Shown here in pieces: positions 54,891 through 64,000 of a stretch of DNA of 64,000 nucleotides. Under the pieces are notes generated by a model that saw nothing but the letters and a program-made list of their open reading frames with translations, searched no databases and was not told the DNA's origin. The DNA is from Thermothelomyces thermophilus ATCC 42464 (lineage: Eukaryota; Ascomycota; Sordariomycetes; Sordariales; Chaetomiaceae). The stretch is from the NCBI RefSeq assembly GCF_000226095.1, contig NC_016476.1, positions 2,728,001-2,792,000 on the forward strand. The letters are read 5' to 3'. A program made the position numbers and the translations under genes. Every line of letters begins with the position of its first letter. The stretch's first letter is position 1.

Positions 54891-56925
54891 TAATAGGTTC
54901 CTATAAGTTGTCTTCTAGTCCAAAATCGAGCCATTTAACTAGATACTACAGTTCTCCGTTAATAATATATAAATCCAGAATTCCTTCGACGTCCTATTCT
55001 TCCTCTTTGTCCTCTACTTCGATGTATATAGTAACCTTGGCGTTCTTTGGTACTAGTTCGAGAAGTGAAATATAAAAAACATCCGTCTATAGTCGTATAG
55101 ATAACGGTAACGATAGTTAGTAGTTAGATGTCAAAATTCGTTCTTTGATAACGAAGGGTCTGACCTTCTTAAAGTCTAGCTTTATACTTAGTCGTTTAGT
55201 TTATAGGTTTTGTATAATTAAGTAGACTTTATCTCCCTTCTCTAGGTAAGGTCCCTTAAGCCTATATTTATTATAGTAGTTCTTTATTCTAGTCCTAATA
55301 AACTTGAGTTCCTTTTTAAGCTTCTTATATAGTATATATATCTATTCTACTTTGACTATTGCTTTTAGCACTATAACCTCTAGTCCTTGCCTAAGGTCTA
55401 CTTTATATCTATAGTTTGTAAAGAACGGTGTGACTTTAGTCGTTTCCGTTAGTATTATATTATAAGCGAGTTATATTATTAGTAATAGCATGACCTAGTC
55501 GTCTTACTAGTAGTTAACGTAAGAGCGGAGGTATTACTTAATAACTTAGTTTAGTCACTCCGTTTGTCTGTTAGTTTGTAGGTAATATACTATTAATAGC
55601 TTGCTATCAATGCCTAATCGTTATATTAACGCTTGCCAGAACTTCGATATAAACTTAGTATCTCTGTTAGTAATCTATTCTTGCGGCTAAGCATATATTA
55701 ATGTAACTTGCCAATAGATCATATTTACTAACTGTTTTACTATCCAAGACTCCTTATAGGGAAAGAAGTATATCCATTTAGTCAAACAATCTACTATAGT
55801 GAAAATACTATCGTAGATTACTCCTATAGCTATATCCTTAGATTCTAATAACTTTATAATAAAGTCCATTATAACTAAACTCTATAGTTTGTCAGCTATT
55901 AGTAGTAGCTAAAGTAGCCTATATAGCTTATATTGTACCGTTTTGCTTCGATTATAAATGTCATAGTTCTATATAACTTCCTTAACTTGTACCGTTAACT
56001 ATAGAAGGTCATAGTATTTCTTGACTTATATAACAGTCTTTATAACTCCTTTATATTCTCTAAGTTTCGACTTATAAAGTTCTTAAATCATTCGTAGCTA
56101 TTAATCCCTATTATAGATATATACTTTGCCTTGGTACTAGAGTTTCCTATTTTTTTCTTCCACTCTATTAGGTACTAGTAGTCTAGGTGCTACTTAATAT
56201 TATACCTCGTTAATTCTTTCTTCTCGAAAGATTATATAATATTCTAGGAACGAGTCAAGTAGATCATCTTCTATAGGTATCTACGTTTCGTAATGTAACG
56301 TTCCGTCTGTCCGTTCCTTAAACAACGGTAGTGTTGTTTCCGTTTGTCCTTTTATATAATCTGTTCGTCGGCTTAAGATATCTGCTCGTACGTTCTCTTT
56401 GCCCTTCTTATAGCGGATCTTAAAGTTAAATTCTGTAAGGAATTCTGCCTATCGTATTTATCGTCTATTAAGCTCCTTTATCATTATAAAGTATTATAAA
56501 TTCTTATAATCTATATATACTTATACTAGTTTAATTATATTACTAAGGTATAGTTACTATTCCTTAAAAGCTTTAACAATTATAAGTAGTTCCTTATTAT
56601 AGATCGGATAATTAAGATATAGTCTATCGAGCTTCTTTAAAAAGAAGGCTATAGGATATAGCTTTCCTTATTTATCTCGTTATCCTAATTGTCCTCCGAT
56701 AATATAGTCTAAAGCGTCCGTTTCCACCTTAAATAGCTTCTTAGGGTCTAGTAGTACTAGTACTAGATCTTTAGTAATAGCATTATAGATCTATATAAAT
56801 GCTTACTCGTGCCATTCTTCCTATTAGAATTTAGCGTTTTTTTTATAAGTTTATATAAAGGTCGTATAATCGCTCTAAAGTTCCTAATGAACATTTAATA
56901 GAAGTTTATAAATCTAATAAAGCTT

Positions 56926-57375
56926 TGTATCACGGATAAGCACATAGACGGTCCGGCAGGCTACAGCCAGGACACGGGACATTCTAATAGCCAATCACTT
57001 AACAGACTAATCAGAAGACTATTACTACTAAGACTAAGGTCTTCACTAGTAATAATAATATATCACTATCGATAACACGGAATCACAGAGTAAAAGGAGA
57101 AATAGTACTAGTAATAACTATTAAAGAGGGACAGATAATTATATATATATAGCTAGCTAGTCACTCGTTATAGTAGACTCTAAGAGTTTACTAATAATAG
57201 CAACCTATAATTATAGTACTTATACCAAGCATCGCTAACTACTATAAGAGACAACTCTAGTGTTGTTATAAACCCTTTAGCTTCACCGAATCCCTTAGAC
57301 GACCTATACACTTATCCCGCTTAATTTACCTCTATCTAAACCCTTTTAGAAGAAGTCTAAGTTAGGTTCGTCACA
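56926..57375 (+). repeat. 5' LTR of the middle element
   Basis: 450 bp from TGTATCACGG to TTCGTCACA. Its last 240 bp are an inverted match to the LTR ends at 53687 and 59345. Confidence 0.75.
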
Positions 57376-59344
57376 CGTTGCTATTACTCCCTTTGTTCTG
57401 TCATAGCTCAGAACGGAGGTGATTTCGACCTTAATATCGATATAGCTACTAACATTACGGCTAAATAGCTGCTTACCTAGCTTGGTTAACTCTAGTAGCG
57501 GATCTAGGAGTTAGACTAGAGAGATAAGGTTGCTTAAGCTTAGATCAAGGAACTCGAGAACGGCGAAAAGCACTTATAAAAGCTAGTTAACAAGGCTTAC
57601 ACCAAAATTAAGGCACTTAAAGGCACTAAAGCGAGCCGTATTAAGATTAAACTATCTAGCAAATATAGAGGAACTAAGGAGAATCTTATAGGATTCCTAA
57701 CGAACCTCCGATCCTACTTCTGGCTTAATAACGACAAATTTCCGGACGATAAAGCCAAAGTCCTCTATATAGCTATAAGACTAGAGGGTAAGGTACTTAG
57801 ATAGTTTGAGCCTATATAGAACGACTATCTTATTAAGGAAGATAAAGACGACCGAGACGTATTTATATAGGTAGTCTTTTAATCTTATAACTGTTTTAAA
57901 GAAGAGCTTTAGAAGGTTTTTAGTGACAAAGATAAGAAGATTTATATATAAAAAAGACTTACTAATCTCTAATAGACTAAGTTAGTAGCCTCCTATATTA
58001 TATAGTTTAGATAGGATATACTTAAGTCTTAGCTTAATAATAAGACATTAATATAACTATTCTATAATAGCTTAAAGGAAAAGGTTAAAGACGAGCTATA
58101 TAAGTATAACTAGCTTAAGACCCTAGACAAATATATTATACAGGCCATTAGGATTAATAATTGACTCTATATACAAGAGTAGTAGAAACGAGGTTAGATA
58201 AATAGAACCACGGTCAAGGCTAACGACAAGAAAAAACGAGCATACGTCAGCACCTCGTATAGGACGTATCCTAGAGCTATAGATATAAATATAGCATAGA
58301 AGTAGGACAAGAAGAAGACGACCAAAGATAAGTCTAACGTTACCTACTATAACTATAGAAAGAAAGGACACTATAAACGAGAATGTTAAGGCCCGAAGAA
58401 AGACTAGAAACCAGTCCCTAGAAAGGAAATTATAGCTATTAATAAAACCGCCAAGGATATTATCGAAGTAGTAGCTATAAGCTACAAAAATAAGGATAGT
58501 AATATGGATAGTCTCGGACATAATAGCGATAGTAAAGACAAATAAGCACTATACTCTAAACTAGTTACTATAGACCTAGAGATAGGTCTTGCTAAATAGG
58601 ATATAGTAAGAGAATATACATTACTAATTTCGATTCTCCTAGCCTTAAGGCAGTAGGGTTTTATAGTTACCTAAAGGTAAGATAGATCATAGACAACCGA
58701 TACCTAAGGAATTAAGAGACCTAGACCTAATGTTCTATTCCTCTAAGAACGAATTGAATAGTACTATAACAAAGTTTTCCGGCTTAATATAGAACTATAC
58801 AAACGGGATAGACGCCTGATTTGACTTACCTAGTAGAGCGATAAGATAAGGGACGAGATAAGGGAACTCTAACGTATCGTAGAAACCATTAGAGGAGAAC
58901 GGTCTATAATATATAATGGGCCTGATAGCTACGCCGAGTATTTTGATGACTAGCAACTTAGCTACAACGTATAGAACCCTAAGTACTAGTTTATATACGT
59001 AAACCGTAGAAAGGATAAGCGTATATAGGAAAGCTATTAGAAGAAATACTCCTACCTTAGCATTAGAGTATCTATAGTCTATATATAGTAGGAAGGATTT
59101 AGAAAAGAATTCTAATATCTTCTAGGTAACGCTATACGACTACACCCTCGATATAAGGCATATATACAAGTGCCCTAGTTCTAGTATATAGTATATAAAT
59201 GCCAATACTACTTTTACGACAAATTCGAAAACAATTACTAGCCGACCTAACAAGGAAATGAGGACAGGAGCCTCCGCCCTATGGAATAGGTCTATAATGT
59301 AGGAAACAGAGCAGCCAAATTGCTCTAGAAGATCGAAGCCCGCG
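56926..59344 (+). mobile_element. Ty3/Gypsy-type LTR retrotransposon fossil, inserted rightward in copy I
   Basis: The 5' LTR (56926-57375, 450 bp, beginning TG and ending CA) is followed by a gag region (about 57390-58560) with a degenerate zinc-knuckle-like segment near 58345-58390, then a less recognisable stretch to 59344. The orientation is opposite to copies I and II. The inner half of its LTR matches theirs well and the outer half is diverged, so it is a related but distinct family. It begins exactly where copy I breaks off and ends exactly where the LTR of copy II starts, so it is the middle layer of a nest. It is broken many times over and strongly AT-shifted. Confidence 0.75.
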
Positions 59345-59779
59345 TGTGACGAACCTAACTCAGACTCTTCTAAAAGGGTCCAGACGGAGGTAGATTAAGC
59401 GGGACAAGTAAGCAGGTCGTCTAAGGGATTCGGTAAAGCCAAAGGGTTCACAACAACACTAGAGTTGCCTCTCATAGTAATCAGCAATGCTTGGTATAAG
59501 TACTGTGATTGTAATTGTTACTACTGGTGAACTCCCAGAGCCTACCAGAACGAGTGACTAGCTATCTAATATACTTGTCTGGTTTCCTTATTCCTAAGTG
59601 TTCCCCCTAGATTCCGATCGTGTGATCGCTGCTGCGATCCTTCGATCATTGTTCGGGTGCTTGCCTTGATCGAAGTGCGATCACTGCGATCACTTCCTGA
59701 TTGGTCCTTAGGTCTTGTAGTTCCTGATTGGTTCCGTGTGCCTTGTCGGGTCGCCTTATACGGTCGAATCGTGATACGA
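59345..59779 (-). repeat. 3' LTR of copy II
   Basis: About 435 bp from TGTGACGAACC to ATCGTGATACGA on the + strand, next to the polypurine tract (C/T-rich on +). Its outer end abuts the middle element at 59344. Confidence 0.8.
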
Positions 59780-59899
59780 TGCCCCTCCCCTAGGTCTTTT
59801 GTCTTCGAAAGACTTAGGTCCGTTTTAAATAACACTAACACCCCCTGCTTATATATGGTTATATTCCTTAGTCCCCCCCCCTCTTTCTCTTTTTTTTTA

Positions 59900-60545
59900 T
59901 AATGTCGTTAAGATAACTAATCGTATAAGAAAGAAGTCGAAGTCTAAGCCTACTACGTCGACTCTTCGTGCTAACCATCTCCTAGCCGCGATTCTTTCCT
60001 TAGATAATCTTTTAACGATACGTCCTTATATGCTATGCAAGTCTAAAGGCCTTTATTTGTACGAGGTTTCGAAAAGCGATTCTTCTCGATATATAGAGTA
60101 CGTTCGTAATAAGCGTTCGAATTATAACGTTCTTAGCGTTTCTCTTGCTTAGCTTTAGTCTATTACGGCTTAGTATCAAAAACTTGAGGATGAGCTTATA
60201 GCTGCTAAGGAGCAGGTCCTTTGTCTCCGGAAACAGAAGCGAATGTGGTTTGAGAAGATGATGAGGGCTATCGCTTGGGGTATTGATAGTATAGAGGAGT
60301 TAGAGCGAGTGGAACGTGAGGAGGCTAAAGTGGCGGCGGCAGCGGAGGCTTCTAGGGTTACTACGCCTTCTTCGACCCCGTCTCGCTTGTCCGCCGATTT
60401 CGGATAGCTTTAGGATTCCGTGTATCCTGAAGTTCCTTTAGATCTGTCCTTGCTAGCCGATTTCGGGTTAGTTTCGGGTCTGTCGCTTTTGGTTAGTTAG
60501 GGTTCCTCTAGTGGAACTGCTGAAGTTTCTTAAGGCAATTTAGGT
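59900..60545 (+). pseudogene. Decayed antisense accessory ORF of copy II
   Basis: The region is coding-like on the strand opposite to pol, directly inside the 3' LTR. Short readable stretches include KLEDELIAAKEQVLCLRKQK and SIEELERVEREEAKV, a predicted charged coiled coil. Similar coding on the opposite strand at this place is found in other fungal Gypsy-type elements as far as I recall. The function is unknown. This copy is broken. Confidence 0.55.
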
Positions 60546-63500
60546 TCTTAACTAGTTCCTATAAGTTGTCTTCTAGTCCGAAATTAAGCTATTTGACTAG
60601 ATACTATAGTTCCCTATTAATAATGTGTAAATCTAGAATTTCTTTGATATCCTATTCTTCTTCCTTGTCTTCTACTTTGATGTACGTAGTAACCTTAGCG
60701 CTTTTCGGTACTAGTTTAAGGAGCGAAATATAAAAAACATCTATCTATAGTTATATAGATGACAGTAACGATAGTCGGTAGTTAGATGTCGAAATTCGTT
60801 CTTTGATAACGAAGGGTCTGACCTTTTTGAAGTCTAGCTTTGTGCTTAGTCGTTTGGTTTGTAAGTTTCGTGCGATTAGGTAGACTTTGTCTCCCCTCTC
60901 TAGGCAAGGTCCCTCGAGCCTATGTTTGTCGTAGTAGTTCTTTATTCTGGTCTTGACAAACTCGAGTTCCTTTTTGAGCTTTTTATATAGAGTATATATT
61001 TGTTCTACTTTAACTACTGCTCTTGGCACTGTGACCTCTGGTCCTTGCCTAAGGTCTGCTTTATATCTGTAGTTCGCGAAGAACGGTGTAACTTTGGTCG
61101 TTTCTATTGGCGTCGTGTTATAAGTAAGTTATACTATTGGCAATAGTATGACCTAGTCGTCTTGCTAGTAGTTAATGTAAGAGTGGAGGTACTGCTTAAT
61201 AACTTGGTTTAGTCGCTCTGTTTGTCTGTCGGTCTATAGGTGATATGCCATTGATAGCTTGCTATTGATGCCTAATTGTCGTATTAACGCTTACTAGAAC
61301 TTCGATACGAACTTGGTGTCTTTGTCGGTGATCTATTCTTATGGCCAAGCATGTACTGATGTAACTTACCGATAGATTACGTCTGCTAGCTATTTAGCTG
61401 TCTAGGACTCCTTGTAGGGAAAGAAGTATGCCTATTTAGTTAGGCGATCTACTATAGTAAGAATACTATTATAGGTCACTCCTATAGCTATGTCCTTAGA
61501 TTCTAGTAGCTTTGTAATAAAGTCTATTGTAACTAAACTCTATAGTTTGTTAGCTATTAGCAGTGGCTAAAGTAGCCTATATGGCTTATGTCGTGCCGTT
61601 TTGCTTCGATTATAGATATTATAGCTCTATACGACTTCCTTAACTCGTGCCATTAACTATAGAAAGTCGTAGTGTCTTTTGACTTGTGTAATAGTTTTCG
61701 TAACTCCCTTATATCCTCCGAGTTTTAACTTATAGAGTTCTCGAATCATTTGTAGCTATTAGTCTTTGTCGTAGATATACGCTTTGCCTCGGTACTAGAG
61801 TTTTCCATCTTTTTCTTCCACTCCGTCAGGTACTACTAGTCTAGGTGCTACTTGATACTATACCTCGTTGATCCTTTCTTCTCAAAAGATTGCGTAGCAT
61901 TCTAGGAACGAGTTAAGTAGATTATCTTCTATAGGTGTCTATGTTTTGTAATATAGCGTTCTGTCTATTTGTTCCTTGAATAACGGTAGTATTGTTCCTG
62001 TTTGTCCTTTTGTATGATCCGTTCGTCGACTTAAAATGTCTGCTTATATATTTTCTTTGCCCTTCTTATAGCAGATCTCGAAGTTAAATTCTGTAAGGAA
62101 TTTTGCCTATTGTATTTGTTGTCTATTAAGTTCCTTTGTTATTATAAAGTATCGTAGGTTCTTATAATCTATATATACTTGTACTAGTTTAATTGTACCA
62201 CTGAGGTATAGTCGCCATTCCTTGAAAGCTTTAATAATCGTAAGTAGTTCCTTGTTGTAGATCGGATAATTAAGATATAGTCTATTAAGCTTCTTTAAAA
62301 AGAAGGCTATAGGATGTAGCTTCCCTTGTTCGTCTCGTTGTCCTAATTGTCTTCCGATAGCATAGTCTGAAGCGTCCGTTTCTACTTTAAATGGCTTCTT
62401 AGGGTCTAGTAGTACTAGTACTAGATCTTTAGTAATGGCGTTACGAATCTGTATAAATACTTGCTTATGTCGCTCTTCCCATTGGAATTTAGCGTTCTTC
62501 TTAGTAAGTTTATATAAAGGTCGTATAATCGCTCTAAAGTTCCTAATGAACATTCGGTAGAAGTTCGTAAATCTAATGAAGCTTTATACTTCTGTAACTG
62601 ACGTTAGTCATAGCCAATTCTTAATAGCTTTAACCTTTAAAGGTTCTATCTGGATTTGTCCTAGGGATATTTCGTATCCTAGAAATACCGTTTTCCTAAC
62701 GTAGAACTCGCTCTTTTCCTTATTAACTAATAGCTTATATATATATAGCGTGTCTAGTACTGCTTTTACGTACTTCTAGTGTTTGTCTATTGTCTTAGAG
62801 AAGATGAGTATATTGTCGAGATAATATACTATAAATTTATCGAGAAAGGGTCAGATAGCTTAATTAATTAGGGCTTAGAACGTTGCTAGCGCGTTTGTAA
62901 GTCTGAATAGCATGACGAGGTACTTATAGTAGCTATAGGGTGTCCTAAAGGCCGTTTTCCACTCGTCGCCTTCTTTGATCCGTATATAGTTATAGGCCGA
63001 TAGCAAGTCAAGATATATAAAATATTAGGCTTCTGCTAACTGATCTCGGAGCCGTAAGATTAGTGGTAATAGGTATCGATTTTTCACGGTCTGTTCGTTA
63101 AGTTGCCGATAGTCGATGTATAACCGTAGCTTTCTGTCTTTCTTAGGCATAAATAGGATTAGGTAGCCTGCTAGTAATATCGACAGGCGGATATGTCCTC
63201 TTCGAAGGTTCTCCTCCAAATATCGCTTAAGTTCTTCGTTCTGTGTCTAACTCGTATAGTAAATCTTAAAGAACTTTAGTTATGCTCCTTCCTTAAGCTT
63301 GATCTCGTAATCCTATAGGCTGTATTCTAGTAATCCTTCTAGATGCTTCGGTTCGAATGCTAGGTATCCTTTGTATTCTTTTAGTACTTCCCTAGTCTTG
63401 TCTTGTCTCTTGGTTTTCTAATAGTATATAAACTTAGTTCTATCTATAGTAATGCTAGCAATTTCTCCTGTCTTAACCTATTACTCTAATTGCAGTGCTC

Positions 63501-64000
63501 TGTATTTGTCAACGGAAAGAACAGCTATTAGCGGTTCGGCTCGTTCCTCCTATTGTGATATCGATATCATTGTACCGCCTCTTCTAGAGTCTATAGTGGT
63601 CTGCCTACCATTGTCTATCTCTTATAGTAGATCTATAGGATATGCCCTTCTCTGAGCATTGTCCGCTCGCGATCCTTGTATGCTCCTTATCTTGCTAGTT
63701 AAATATAACTCTATTTAGGGTCGTAGGTAGCTACCATTCTTCTAGCTAATGTCTAGGTCGTAATCTTCATGCTATAGTAATCCTAATATCATATCTTTAT
63801 CGTTACCTATATCTACGATACTAAATACGATTGCTATAGTCTTCCCTACTATAGTAATGTCAATTGGTTTGGTCTCCCTATATACCTATTATATTAGAAA
63901 TGGCCCTTTAATCATACTATGCTTCCGCTTCATTCTCTAGGGTATCTGTAGCTAATTTATAAGTATTAGCGAGATTAGGTTTATCTCTGCTCTACTATCT

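Larger units (their letters stand above)
53687..56925 (-). mobile_element. Ty3/Gypsy-type LTR retrotransposon fossil, copy I (oldest layer)
   Basis: The element lies leftward: its 3' LTR is at 53687-54128 and pol parts follow to the right in reverse. By alignment with copy II (59345-64000) one can place the integrase core at about 55370-56300 and the RNase H and reverse-transcriptase end at about 56440-56925. A purine-rich tract abuts the inner side of the LTR. An additional decayed ORF on the opposite strand lies at about 54250-54890. The copy is strongly AT-shifted and broken many times over, with a transition bias typical of RIP. It stops abruptly at 56925, where another element is inserted. 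It is more decayed than copy II, so probably older. Confidence 0.8.
59345..64000 (-). mobile_element. Ty3/Gypsy-type LTR retrotransposon fossil, copy II (youngest layer, runs off the window)
   Basis: The element lies leftward: 3' LTR at 59345-59779, polypurine tract at 59780-59791, integrase at about 60750-61950 (its C-terminal part is best preserved at 60751-61029), RNase H at about 62100-62560 (short intact motifs such as DASDYAIG) and reverse transcriptase at about 62600-63250 (YIDYRQLNEQTVKNRY). The protease/gag side and the 5' LTR lie beyond the right edge. An extra ORF on the + strand lies at about 59900-60545. The copy is broken many times, but less than copy I and with milder AT shift, so it is probably younger. 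The reverse-transcriptase and integrase order (RT, RNase H, IN) makes it Ty3/Gypsy, not Ty1/Copia. Confidence 0.85.

Noticed and set aside
58123-58521. Hydrophobic 132-codon minus-strand frame that looks like a membrane protein
   Set aside because: It lies antisense to the gag region of the middle retroelement in AT-rich decayed DNA, where hydrophobic frames arise by chance.

Overview
The window reads as nuclear DNA of a filamentous ascomycete (Pezizomycotina, most likely a Sordariomycete). The support is short 50-150 bp introns with GT..AG ends and internal CTAAC-type branch sites, GC-rich codon use, fungus-specific gene families (SWR1, fungal CTP synthase, rhodopsin-domain membrane proteins, ACS-type transporters), and an 11-kb AT-rich block of decayed LTR retrotransposons with the transition-biased decay expected of repeat-induced point mutation (RIP). 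The exact species cannot be told from the sequence.

Layout. 0-10.6 kb is accessory: a broken GMC oxidoreductase at the left edge, a solo LTR with intact 5-bp target duplication, an NmrA-like oxidoreductase, a single-pass membrane protein, a major-facilitator (MFS) transporter and an unrecognised, probably broken small gene. 10.6-26.5 kb is the conserved core: SWR1 chromatin remodeller (-), divergent from the complex I subunit NDUFB8 (+), a conserved fungal protein of unknown function (+), an F-box/leucine-rich gene carrying two frame breaks (-), and CTP synthase in nine exons (-). 27-53 kb is accessory again: a tannase/feruloyl-esterase-like gene that has lost its nucleophile segment, an ACS-type MFS transporter, a second solo LTR, three cytochrome P450 genes, a rhodopsin-domain seven-helix protein with a glutamine/asparagine-rich tail, a broken D-2-hydroxyacid dehydrogenase, and a small secreted cysteine-rich protein. 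From about 52.9 kb to the right end there is no intact gene: the block is a nest of Ty3/Gypsy-type fossils, one inside another.

How the parts relate. The core genes are unlinked housekeeping functions. The 35-49 kb stretch holds three P450s and a membrane receptor-like protein but no polyketide synthase, peptide synthetase, terpene cyclase or pathway transcription factor, so it is not a recognisable biosynthetic cluster by itself. Two of the P450s (35.2 and 47 kb) look like diverged duplicates that share an intron position. The accessory zones contain four decayed host genes plus fossil repeats, in contrast to the intact core.

I found no convincing tRNA, rRNA or CRISPR. Splice sites are my own readings from phase and consensus and have not been checked against transcripts. 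Nothing here is clearly a wholly new system. The least explained items are the antisense accessory ORF carried by the Gypsy elements, the conserved 551-residue protein at 18 kb, and sense-strand C-runs in the 5' half of three introns.
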